Of a stretch of 64,000 nt of DNA, positions 1-7,511 are shown piece after piece. The position numbers were made by a program, and so were the translations under genes. Each line of letters begins with the position of its first letter. The first letter of the stretch is position 1. Source of the stretch: Armatimonadota bacterium (lineage in GTDB: Bacteria > Armatimonadota > Fimbriimonadia > Fimbriimonadales > Fimbriimonadaceae); contig JAFDWR010000001.1 of NCBI GenBank assembly GCA_018268355.1, positions 1,141,858 through 1,205,857 of the forward strand, written 5' to 3'. The notes beneath the pieces are model-generated. The model was not told the DNA's origin, ran no database searches, and was given only the letters and a program-made list of their open reading frames with translations.

Positions 1-2
1 CC

Positions 3-767
3 GCTCCAACCCAGAACACGGGCTGGAACCAAGAAGCGGCGATGGACATCCAGTGGGCGCACGCGATGGCACCATCGGCCAAGATCTACCTCGTCGAGGC
101 CAACTCCCCGAGCATCAACGACCTGACGGTTGCGGTCAAAAAGGCAGCGACACTTCCCGGGGTGCGATGCGTCTCGATGAGTTGGGGTGCGACGGAGTTC
201 AGCGCGGTTTCCCAGTTCGAATCCACGTTTACGAAGTCCGGCGTGGTGTTCTTCGCCTCGTCAGGCGACATCGGCGGTCAAAAGAGCTGGCCCGCCCTTT
301 CGCCGAACGTGATTTGCGTCGGTGGGACTTCCCTAAAGCTCTCATCGGGAGTTTGGAACGACACGGTTTGGTCGGGCAGCGGCGGCGGCATCAGCAGCTT
401 CTTTAACCGGCCCAGCTATCAGAACTCGGTCTCCAGCATCGTTGGACCCAAGCGCGGCGGACCTGACATCTCCGCGGTGGCCGACCCCGCCACCGGTGCC
501 GCCGTCTATGCACCGACCTCCGCCACCAACAGTGCGTGGATGGTGTTCGGCGGGACGAGCCTCTCTGCGCCAATTGTGGCTGGCGCATACAACTTGTCAG
601 GCCGGACGACGCAATCGTCCGCTCTTGAACTCAGCATCATCTATTCCAGGATCGGAACCGCGGGCGTCCGCGACGTGGTTTCCGGGAAGGCCGGCAACAA
701 TTCGGCGCGCGCAGGTTACGACCTAGCGAGTGGAGTTGGCTGTCCGAAGGGTATCGGCGCTTTCTAG
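3..767 (+). CDS. S53 (sedolisin-like) serine-carboxyl peptidase, 5' partial
   Basis: C-terminal catalytic part of a secreted acid-active endopeptidase; the reading frame is already open at the left edge, so the propeptide and the first part of the domain lie outside the window. The sedolisin catalytic residues are visible: the Glu/Asp pair spaced four apart (E codon 33-35, D codon 45-47, in NQEAAMD), the oxyanion Asp in SSGDIGG (codon 266-268) and the nucleophile Ser in GGTSLSAP (codon 558-560). The C-terminal calcium-site signature D-V-V-S-G...GYD...G-G-C-P is present, so the 3' end looks complete. A 10-bp dyad follows the stop. Family assignment is firm; substrate is unknown. Confidence 0.9.
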   Translation, partial: APTQNTGWNQEAAMDIQWAHAMAPSAKIYLVEANSPSINDLTVAVKKAATLPGVRCVSMSWGATEFSAVSQFESTFTKSGVVFFASSGDIGGQKSWPALSPNVICVGGTSLKLSSGVWNDTVWSGSGGGISSFFNRPSYQNSVSSIVGPKRGGPDISAVADPATGAAVYAPTSATNSAWMVFGGTSLSAPIVAGAYNLSGRTTQSSALELSIIYSRIGTAGVRDVVSGKAGNNSARAGYDLASGVGCPKGIGAF

Positions 768-780
768 GCACCTCCCACGT

Positions 781-816
781 TGCACCTCTCTGGCCCATTC
801 GAGCCGGAGAGGTGCA
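781..816 (+). terminator. Hairpin after the sedolisin gene
   Basis: TGCACCTCTC at 781-790 is perfectly complementary to GAGAGGTGCA at 807-816, with a 16-nt loop. No T-run follows, so it is a weak intrinsic terminator at best or an mRNA 3' stabilising stem. It lies between the peptidase stop and the Rieske promoter. Confidence 0.45.
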
Positions 817-836
817 CAGGCCAAACGGCACACAGA

Positions 837-842
837 TACACT
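837..842 (+). promoter_or_regulatory. -10 element of a probable leaderless promoter
   Basis: TACACT ends exactly 6 nt before the ATG at 849 (TACACT-GGTGAG-ATG). It fits the TANNNT pattern repeated before several genes of this window, and would place the transcript start at or next to the start codon. Confidence 0.5.
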
Positions 843-848
843 GGTGAG

Positions 849-1928
849 ATGCCGTTCGACATCAACTCGTCCATCGCGAACGCCTCGACGCTGCCAAGTG
901 CCTTCTATCAGTCACCGGATTGGTTCGAGCGCTCCAAGGAAGCGATCTTTGCCAAGTCATGGCAGTTCGTCGGCGATGTTGACCTGGTGAAGGTCCCCGG
1001 CGCGGTCCACCCCTTTGTTCATCTCGACGGCTGCCTCGATGAACCGCTCGTCCTCACGCGGGACACGAACGACCAAGTCCACTGCCTCAGCAACGTTTGC
1101 ACCCACCGCGGCATGCTCGTAGCGGAATCCGGCGGCAACGAGCGATTCCTTCGATGTCGCTACCACGGTCGCCGGTTCGGCCTAGATGGCTGCTTCCAGT
1201 CGATGCCCGAGTTTGAAGGCGTCTGCAACTTCCCCACCGCCGCCGACAACCTCGCGAAGGTTCCTTTTGGACAATGGGGGCCGTGGCTCTTTGCCTCCGT
1301 CAACCCGTCGATGAGTCTGGAGGAGATGCTGAAACCGGTGGTCGACCGCCTCGGCTGGATGCCGTTCAACGAGTTCAGGCTCGACGCCAGTCGGTGCCGC
1401 GACTACGTCGTTCGGGCGCACTGGGCCCTTTATGTCGATAACTACCTCGAAGGCTTCCACATCCCATTCATCCATGCCGCGCTCAACCAGGCGATTGACT
1501 ATGACAACTACCTTGTCGAGCTTCTGCCGTCGGGCGTCCTCCAGCTCGCCCATGCGAAGTCGGATGAGGGCATTTTTGACCTTCCCACCTCTTCGCCCGA
1601 CCACGGTCAACGGATCAGCGCCTACTACTACTGGCTGTTCCCCAACCTGATGCTGAACTTCTACCCGTGGGGGCTGTCGATCAACGTGGTTCGCCCCGTC
1701 GGTCACGACCGAACCCGGGTGAGCTTCATCCCTTACGTCTGGCGAGAGGAGCTCCGCGGCGAAGGCGCGGGGGCCGACCTCGACCGCGTCGAGCGTGAGG
1801 ACGAAGTGGTCGTCGAGGCCGTTCACAAGGGGCTGAAGTCGCGGTTCTATGATCGGGGTCGCTACTCGGTGGCACGCGAGGACTCCGTCCACCACTTCCA
1901 CCGCCTCATCCAATCAGCCTTCGAGTAA
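849..1928 (+). CDS. Rieske non-heme iron oxygenase, alpha-subunit type
   Basis: A 359-aa aromatic-ring-hydroxylase-type oxygenase. The N-terminal Rieske [2Fe-2S] domain shows C-T-H and C-R-Y-H ligand pairs (about residues 80-105). The C-terminal SRPBCC/catalytic domain has the mononuclear iron motif DNYLEGFHIPFIH (about residues 198-210), supplying His, His and probably a later Asp. The layout resembles the choline/carnitine monooxygenase branch more than classical dioxygenases, but the substrate cannot be read. No small subunit, ferredoxin or reductase gene is adjacent, so electrons must come from elsewhere. The open frame extends upstream to 780, but the ATG at 849 fits domain length and the -10 spacing. 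Its 3' end overlaps the convergent methyltransferase by 15 bp. Confidence 0.85.
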   Translation: MPFDINSSIANASTLPSAFYQSPDWFERSKEAIFAKSWQFVGDVDLVKVPGAVHPFVHLDGCLDEPLVLTRDTNDQVHCLSNVCTHRGMLVAESGGNERFLRCRYHGRRFGLDGCFQSMPEFEGVCNFPTAADNLAKVPFGQWGPWLFASVNPSMSLEEMLKPVVDRLGWMPFNEFRLDASRCRDYVVRAHWALYVDNYLEGFHIPFIHAALNQAIDYDNYLVELLPSGVLQLAHAKSDEGIFDLPTSSPDHGQRISAYYYWLFPNLMLNFYPWGLSINVVRPVGHDRTRVSFIPYVWREELRGEGAGADLDRVEREDEVVVEAVHKGLKSRFYDRGRYSVAREDSVHHFHRLIQSAFE

Positions 1929-3038
1929 GCGGCAGACCGCGTGGCGCAGCTTGGGGCCGTTGGCATAGACGAGGATAACAAGCTCCTCGCCCGGGCCACC
2001 AAGGTCGCGCTGGAGCTTTTCGACGTCGATCTTGGCCCGTGACTTGACGACCGGGGTTCCTCCGCCGTGTGCGCGCAGCGCGGCGCGGGTTCGAGTGACG
2101 TCCGCCGCGTGGTCGACGAGCACTTCGAATCGTTTCAGCCACGGGCTTGGGGCAATCGTGTCGGCGGTGAGATAGCCGGGGGTGTCGCCAAGAGCCTCGG
2201 CCGCGAAGTGGCCGAGGGCGTGGGCGCGGATCGCCGCCGGCTTCGCTTCTGCGATGATGCCGCGCGCAGCCGTCACGGTGGGCGGGGGATCAGTCTCGGT
2301 CAGGGTCTCGCCGGTGTCAACATCGACCGCCCGGTACGGTCGGGGTTCGACCTCGGACCCCGTCCAAACGAGGGCTTCTTTGCACTGGTTTTCGTGGCCG
2401 ATAAAGTCGACCGCTTTTCCGAGGGACCGAAGCTCCGCGTCCGGCACCATCGGGCTGAGCTTGGCCGCGAAACGCCTCGCTCCCTTAAGTTCGCTGAAGA
2501 CGAGCCGCGGATCGGGAAGGTATTCGCCGATCGAGGTGATTCGCCCATTGGGATTGCGCCTCGCGGGGTCGATGAACCCGTATTGGAGGACGTCGAGGTG
2601 CTGCAAGGCGTCTCCAACGTGCACTTCACCCTGAAGGCCAAGCGCGGCAAGGTTGTGGCGAGCAAGGTGGACGGCGTCCGGGTTCAGGTCGAAGCCGACC
2701 GCCGACCCCCGGCGACAAAAGGCGATGAGATCGCCGCCAATCCCACAGGTCAAGTCGGTCACCAGCACGCCCTCGGGAAACTGGGAAGCTCGCCAGGCCG
2801 AGACCGCCTCATGGGTTGCCATCTCGAGCGCGCCGCGCTCAAAGAGCATCTGGTCCGCGCCCGCAAACTTCCGTTTGGCGCTGAGTTGGAGCGCGGGTTG
2901 AGTGGAGGCAAAACGGGCAAGCTCCGGCCCAAACCGATCAGCCAGGCGCTTCAGGTGGCCAGGGGTGATGCGGACGCCACGGCAAGCCTCGATCGCTTCC
3001 CAAAGACGGTGGTCTCCGATGAGTTCCCCTACGTCCAC
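1914..3038 (-). CDS. SAM-dependent methyltransferase with THUMP-like C-terminal domain
   Basis: 374 aa. Central Rossmann-type methyltransferase core: the SAM-binding motif I is DLTCGIGGDLIAF (about residues 95-107), followed by the acidic VGFDLNPDAV strand. The C-terminal 80 residues, with VVKSRAKIDVEKL near the end, look like the THUMP-like domain that accompanies this methyltransferase family in many bacteria; an RNA substrate is therefore likely but unproven. GTG start at 3038 with AAGGT upstream, 18 nt after the stop of the diguanylate cyclase gene, so the two are probably cotranscribed. The 3' end overlaps the Rieske gene tail-to-tail. Confidence 0.75.
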   Translation of the reverse strand: MDVGELIGDHRLWEAIEACRGVRITPGHLKRLADRFGPELARFASTQPALQLSAKRKFAGADQMLFERGALEMATHEAVSAWRASQFPEGVLVTDLTCGIGGDLIAFCRRGSAVGFDLNPDAVHLARHNLAALGLQGEVHVGDALQHLDVLQYGFIDPARRNPNGRITSIGEYLPDPRLVFSELKGARRFAAKLSPMVPDAELRSLGKAVDFIGHENQCKEALVWTGSEVEPRPYRAVDVDTGETLTETDPPPTVTAARGIIAEAKPAAIRAHALGHFAAEALGDTPGYLTADTIAPSPWLKRFEVLVDHAADVTRTRAALRAHGGGTPVVKSRAKIDVEKLQRDLGGPGEELVILVYANGPKLRHAVCRLLEG

Positions 3039-3056
3039 GAAGTAGCTTTTACCTTG

Positions 3057-4946
3057 TTAGGCTGCTTTCGGGTCGTCGAAGATGAGGGCAAGCTCGGAGT
3101 CCAGCTTCGGAACTTCCTGCGTCCGGTCGAACTCAAAGATCGCCTGGGCCACCCGAGTGAGGAGCGGCGGTCGCGGGCTTCCCTTGAGGATCGCCTCAAG
3201 GTGGGGCAGTACGACGCGGTAGACGTCCTTTTTGCTTAGGGCTTGCAGCTTCGAGGCCTGTCCCTTCGACGCCATCTTTTCATACAGCGGAACGAGCCAG
3301 ATCAGCGTGCGCAGAATCTCGGTTTGCTGGGGGCTGAAGTCGAGTCGCAGACTGGCGCGAGCAATCCACGGCGCGAGGCGGGCCAATCGATGGTCGCCTT
3401 CTTCAAGCTCGGACTTGGGAGCCCAATCCCGAACTTCGCCAAGCCAGTTGGCCATCGTCGCCGCAGGTTGTTCCTCGCGGTACATGGTCACCCGGTTTCG
3501 TCCTGCACGCTTGGATTCATAGAGGGCGATGTCCGCCGCCTTGATCAGCCGCGAGCTCTCGAGTCCGTCCTTCGGGAAGACCGCCGCGCCAAACGAGGCG
3601 GTGATCTGCCGGGTTCGGCCCGACTTGGTGACGTAATAAATCGCTTCGATTCGCTGGCGAAGTCGCTCGGCGGTGGCTTCGACCGCCGCCCTGCTCGCGC
3701 CGGGCAAGACGAGGCAGAATTCCTCGCCACCATAGCGACCGGCAAGGTCGTACGGTCGGAGGCCGTCCTTGAGTTCGGCCGAGACCAGTCGCAAAACTTC
3801 GTCGCCCGCGTCGTGGCCTTCTTCCTCGTTGAAGGACCGGAAGTGGTCCACGTCGACCATGATCACGCCAAGCTCAACGTTGGTCCGCTGGGCTTCTTCA
3901 AGGCGTTGCTCCAGGTACTCGTGCAGCCGGCGGTGATTCGCAATCCCAGTCAGCGGATCGTGGGTCGCGAGCCTTTCGACATTCTCAAACAGGATTGAGG
4001 CGTTCAAGGCCAGCGCGACATGCTCAGCAATCGTCTCGAACAGCTCAAGGTTCTCTTCGAAGTGCGGGTCGCTGTCCCGTCCGACGAGTTCCATCACGCC
4101 AAGCAGGCGATCTTGGATCACGAGCGGGTGGACACTGATGCCCTTCGGCTTCAGGTAGCAGAACTTCGCCTCAAGCTGGGCGGTCATTGCGGTCTGGCTT
4201 ACGTCGGGGCCAAAGTAGGCCTCACGTCGCTCGGCGACAAGCTCCGCAATGCAGGTACTGCGCGAATTCGGCGAAAGTCGCTGGAGTGACTGGATTGCCG
4301 ACCGGTTCACGCCAACGCTGGCGGAAAGGTCGAGCCAGTCCCCTTCTGGATTGATGGTCCAGAGCAAAACCGCGGCAAGCTCGGTGGACGAGGCGATCAC
4401 GTGGGCCGACGACACCGCAAGGTCTTCACGACCCGCGTTCATCGAAAGCGACTTGCCCAGCCTCTTGAGGGTGTTCGCCATCCGACCGCTACGACCAGCT
4501 TGGCGCTTGGCCGACCGCTCATCGTGGGCGTTGACGACAAGAACGTAGAGGTCGGAGATCGCGGGCGAACTCACGCCGCCGCTGAAGTAGCGATAACCGT
4601 CCAGATAGAGCGACCCGTAGTTGCCGCGATAGCTGCTCTCGAGCAAGGGACCGAGTTCCGTCGGTAAGAGTGTGTCGTGACGGCGGAAGAAGGGAACCCT
4701 GCGGGCCAGCCCCCACGTCTGCTTAACGTAGCCCAACGAATCGAGAATCGCGAGTCCGATTTGATCGGGATCCAAGTGCGTCAGAATCGAAGGTGCGGGC
4801 AAATCCAGAACGAGGGTCTGGCCGTCATCGAGAGGCAGTGCCACGGGAAACCCGGTGCCACTCAGAGGCAAGCCATCTGCGTTTGTTCTCACGCCGAGTT
4901 CGCGCAGTAGGCCGACCAGTCGCTCATACGTACTGGATTCGTTCAA
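3057..4946 (-). CDS. GAF-GGDEF diguanylate cyclase
   Basis: Makes the second messenger c-di-GMP from two GTP. A GAF-like sensory domain lies at about residues 170-315 and a GGDEF domain at about 330-490, with active-site GGEEF (about residue 404). An RPYD inhibitory I-site sits exactly five residues before GGEEF, so product inhibition is expected. The N-terminal 150 residues and the helical C-terminal 120 residues are unassigned. No ATG lies near the domain start. I chose TTG 4946, because the frame continues upstream to 5138 only by overlapping the divergent lipoprotein gene. No transmembrane segment is seen, so it is probably cytoplasmic. Confidence 0.85.
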   Translation of the reverse strand: MNESSTYERLVGLLRELGVRTNADGLPLSGTGFPVALPLDDGQTLVLDLPAPSILTHLDPDQIGLAILDSLGYVKQTWGLARRVPFFRRHDTLLPTELGPLLESSYRGNYGSLYLDGYRYFSGGVSSPAISDLYVLVVNAHDERSAKRQAGRSGRMANTLKRLGKSLSMNAGREDLAVSSAHVIASSTELAAVLLWTINPEGDWLDLSASVGVNRSAIQSLQRLSPNSRSTCIAELVAERREAYFGPDVSQTAMTAQLEAKFCYLKPKGISVHPLVIQDRLLGVMELVGRDSDPHFEENLELFETIAEHVALALNASILFENVERLATHDPLTGIANHRRLHEYLEQRLEEAQRTNVELGVIMVDVDHFRSFNEEEGHDAGDEVLRLVSAELKDGLRPYDLAGRYGGEEFCLVLPGASRAAVEATAERLRQRIEAIYYVTKSGRTRQITASFGAAVFPKDGLESSRLIKAADIALYESKRAGRNRVTMYREEQPAATMANWLGEVRDWAPKSELEEGDHRLARLAPWIARASLRLDFSPQQTEILRTLIWLVPLYEKMASKGQASKLQALSKKDVYRVVLPHLEAILKGSPRPPLLTRVAQAIFEFDRTQEVPKLDSELALIFDDPKAA

Positions 4947-4991
4947 ACTAATCTTGTTTTCGGCAAATGAAATGCAGGAGCTTAGCAAGCG

Positions 4992-6743
4992 ATGATACGA
5001 GCCTTTGGAATCTGGTCCCTGATGGTGTTCACCGCACTGCTTTGCCTCATCGGATGCGGTGGAAGCGGAGGCGGGCTCAATGCCGTCCGATTCTTCGTCA
5101 CACCGAACTGGACGGGGTCGGGCGGGATCGCCGGTCAATCCCTTGAGGCGAGATTGGTCAGGCTCGACGGAACGACCTACCTTGGGCCGGAGCTGATCAA
5201 CCGCACAGGTGGCCCGACGGAGATCGCCTTTGATGGCGTTACGCCCGGGATCTACCGCGTTGAATTGAAGCTTTATGCCGGGAGTGATGGCCTCGGCGGC
5301 ATTGCCGGCGTTTGCAACATCGTCCAGAACGTGAACTCCGAGCAGCGGCTACGACCGGTGGTTGGCGCGGCAGCTACGGCAGTCACGGTCACGCCATCCA
5401 GCTCGCAGATTCAAGTCCCGCGCGCCACTCGCTATGCCGCGGCCGGAAAGACCTCGACGAACGCGCTGACCTTCCTTCCGCTAAACGGGCTGACCTGGAG
5501 CAACACCGGACCCGCAACGATTTCGGCAGACGGCTGCCTTGCCCCGACCGCGGCTGGTGCCGGTCAGGTTCGGGCCACCCTCGGGGCAACCCAGGGAACG
5601 GCGAACTTCAACGCCTCCAACTCGACCCCCAAGCAAACTCGCTGGACGGTGCTCGTCTACATGAACGCGGCGAACGACCTTGAGCAGTTTGCGGAGAACA
5701 ACGTTGACCAGATGGAGCGCGTCGCTGGCACCGACAACGTTCGCTTCGTCGTGCAATGGAAGGAGTCGACCAATGCCCAGCCTGGGTCCGATTTCAACGT
5801 CACCCGCCGCATGGTTCTTGAAGGAAACAACGTGCAAGGCGTTCAATCGCCCACCGTCCAGAACCTCGGGAGCGGCGTGGACATGGGCAGCGCGCAAACG
5901 CTCCAGAACTTCATCGCCTGGGGCAAGGCGAACTACCCGGCGGATAAGTATTGCCTCGTGTTTTGGAATCACGGTCGCGGTTGGCGACGGCTCTCGGCTG
6001 AATCTGAGCTGCGGCCTCTCGGCGTGAGCTATGACGACGAGACCGGCAACGCCATTCAAACCCACGAGCTGAGTCTCGCGGTCGGCCCCGGCAACTTCGA
6101 CATCATCGCCTTCGACGCGAGCCTCATGCAGATGCTCGAGGTCGCCACCGAGCTTCGGAACAAGACGCCCTATGTGGTCGGCAGCGAAGAAAGCCCTCCC
6201 GGAGGCGGCTACCCGTACGACGTCATCTTTGCGAAGTTCAAGAACACGCCGAACGCCACGCTCCTCGACCTCACCAAGTCGTTCTGCGATGGTCTCGTTG
6301 ACCTTCCCGCTTATGCGACCTCGAAGCTCACCCAGAGCTCGATCGAGACCGCCAAGCTGGGGCCGGTGATCACGTCGGTGAACAACCTCGCGACCGCGAT
6401 GCTCGCCGAGCGCGCCAACCTGCAGACCATCGTTCCTGCGGCGAGGCTCGCCGCCCAAGGCTACGGATCACGCACCTACCGCGACCTTTGGGACCTGACT
6501 CTGAAGATCGAGAATTCGGCGGGTTGCCCGACCACGGTGAAGACCGCTTGCGCCCAGGTTCGGGTGGCTTTGTTCGACGCGATTGCCTACAACCGCAACA
6601 ACAATCGCTCGCCCAATAGCTTTGGCCTTGCGATTGAGTTCTCAGCCTCGGGTCCTTACACCTCGCTGCTCGCAGCGGATTACGGCCTCTTGCAGCTGGC
6701 CCAGCTCACGGCTTGGGACGATTGGCTTGCCCTCGCCCCCTGA
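4992..6743 (+). CDS. Clostripain-like (C11) lipoprotein with Cys-to-Ser active site
   Basis: 583 aa. Lipoprotein signal peptide with lipobox LIGC (Cys22), then a Ig/BIG2-like region (about residues 125-205), then a C11 clostripain-type domain beginning at WTVLVYMNAANDLE (about residue 218). The catalytic His is present in FWNHGRGW (about residue 325). The family's catalytic Cys in the FDACLM motif is Ser here: FDASLMQM, Ser377, codon AGC at 6120-6122. The enzyme is therefore probably inactive as a cysteine peptidase, or uses Ser. AGGAG lies 11 nt upstream of the ATG. It is divergent from the diguanylate cyclase gene. Confidence 0.85.
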   Translation: MIRAFGIWSLMVFTALLCLIGCGGSGGGLNAVRFFVTPNWTGSGGIAGQSLEARLVRLDGTTYLGPELINRTGGPTEIAFDGVTPGIYRVELKLYAGSDGLGGIAGVCNIVQNVNSEQRLRPVVGAAATAVTVTPSSSQIQVPRATRYAAAGKTSTNALTFLPLNGLTWSNTGPATISADGCLAPTAAGAGQVRATLGATQGTANFNASNSTPKQTRWTVLVYMNAANDLEQFAENNVDQMERVAGTDNVRFVVQWKESTNAQPGSDFNVTRRMVLEGNNVQGVQSPTVQNLGSGVDMGSAQTLQNFIAWGKANYPADKYCLVFWNHGRGWRRLSAESELRPLGVSYDDETGNAIQTHELSLAVGPGNFDIIAFDASLMQMLEVATELRNKTPYVVGSEESPPGGGYPYDVIFAKFKNTPNATLLDLTKSFCDGLVDLPAYATSKLTQSSIETAKLGPVITSVNNLATAMLAERANLQTIVPAARLAAQGYGSRTYRDLWDLTLKIENSAGCPTTVKTACAQVRVALFDAIAYNRNNNRSPNSFGLAIEFSASGPYTSLLAADYGLLQLAQLTAWDDWLALAP

Positions 6744-6767
6744 TCGGGGACCCTGAAAAAGGAAAAA

Positions 6768-6790
6768 GGGCCGGATGGCGAAACCGGCCC
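6768..6790 (-). terminator. Minus-strand-oriented intrinsic terminator
   Basis: GGGCCGG (6768-6774) pairs with CCGGCCC (6784-6790). Read on the minus strand the stem is followed by TTTTTCCTTTTT, a good U-tract; on the plus strand no T-run follows. No minus-strand gene is recognised to its right before 7512, so what it terminates is unclear. Confidence 0.5.
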
Positions 6791-6924
6791 AGGGCTGGAG
6801 GGTTATGTGGAGGAAGGACTCTGGAATCCTTCACCTTTCTGTCATCTCACTCGCTTGCGCGGTTCGACATGGGGTGTGTTCCCCTTCGAATGCGAAACCT
6901 AAACGGCGAAATTGCTGTGGTCGA

Positions 6925-6972
6925 AGAATCCTCGCATTCATGCCCGGAGTGGCAGAGTCGAGGATGGATTCT
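6925..6972 (+). repeat. Inverted repeat upstream of rpsR
   Basis: AGAATCCTCG (6925-6934) matches CGAGGATGGATTCT (6959-6972) as an inverted repeat with two extra bases. It sits directly upstream of the TATAGT -10 candidate, so it is more likely a protein-binding dyad than an mRNA leader structure. Confidence 0.35.
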
Positions 6973-6974
6973 GG

Positions 6975-6980
6975 TATAGT
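6975..6980 (+). promoter_or_regulatory. Candidate -10 element of rpsR
   Basis: TATAGT, 32 nt before the rpsR ATG, which would give a leader of about 25 nt. No good -35 is visible. Confidence 0.4.
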
Positions 6981-7012
6981 CTCGTTTCGCCCCAAAAGAG
7001 GCATCACCGATC

Positions 7013-7450
7013 ATGAGTGAAGAAACCCAGACGCCGCAAAATACCGAGACCGCCGGTTTTGCCGCAGGAGACCAAGGCAGCCGGTCCGTAATGTCCAAGA
7101 GCGAGAAGGAAATGGTTCTCGCCGAAGGAACGCGATTTAAGTCAAAGCGACGCCGCAAGGTCAGCTACCTGACGATCAACAAGATCGACACCGTCGACTA
7201 CAAGGACGTGGCTCTTCTCCGCCGCTTCCTCAATGATCGCGGCAAGATCCAGCCTGCTCGACAGTCGGGCAACAACGCCAAGCAGCAGCGCATGGTCGCT
7301 GAGGCGATCCGACGCGCTCGAGAAATGGCCCTTCTTCCGTTCGTGGTCACCGAAATGAACGACCGACGCGAAGCCCCGATCCGCCGCGAGCGACGACCGG
7401 AGCCGGTGGAAGTTCAGGCCTCCGAACCGAAGGCTGAATCGGCAGAATAA
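7013..7450 (+). CDS. rpsR: 30S ribosomal protein bS18 with terminal extensions
   Basis: Small-subunit ribosomal protein. The conserved core runs from INKIDTVDYKDVALLRRF to RAREMALLPFV (about residues 54-112) and matches bS18 in its GKIQPAR and AIRRARE segments. At 145 aa it is nearly twice the usual length of about 75. It has an N-terminal extension of about 45 residues and an acidic/basic C-terminal tail of about 30 residues. It stands alone here: the usual partners rpsF, ssb and rplI are absent. A strong terminator follows the stop. Confidence 0.93.
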   Translation: MSEETQTPQNTETAGFAAGDQGSRSVMSKSEKEMVLAEGTRFKSKRRRKVSYLTINKIDTVDYKDVALLRRFLNDRGKIQPARQSGNNAKQQRMVAEAIRRAREMALLPFVVTEMNDRREAPIRRERRPEPVEVQASEPKAESAE

Positions 7451-7472
7451 TTCCTGCTGCGAGATTGAAAAC

Positions 7473-7505
7473 CTTGGCCCTTGCTGGAATCCAGCAAGGG
7501 CCAAG
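7473..7505. terminator. Bidirectional terminator between rpsR and gpsA
   Basis: A perfect 15-bp stem (7473-7487 with 7491-7505) with a 3-nt loop, followed by a T-rich stretch on the plus strand. It lies between two convergent genes and can serve both. Confidence 0.85.
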
Positions 7506-7511
7506 TTGCTT

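Noticed and set aside
2067-3239. 390-codon open frame on the plus strand
   Set aside because: Antisense to the methyltransferase, which has a SAM-binding motif; no recognisable features in this frame.
6713-6979. Small plus-strand open frames between the C11 lipoprotein and rpsR
   Set aside because: No ribosome-binding site, unnatural composition and overlap with a terminator hairpin and promoter.
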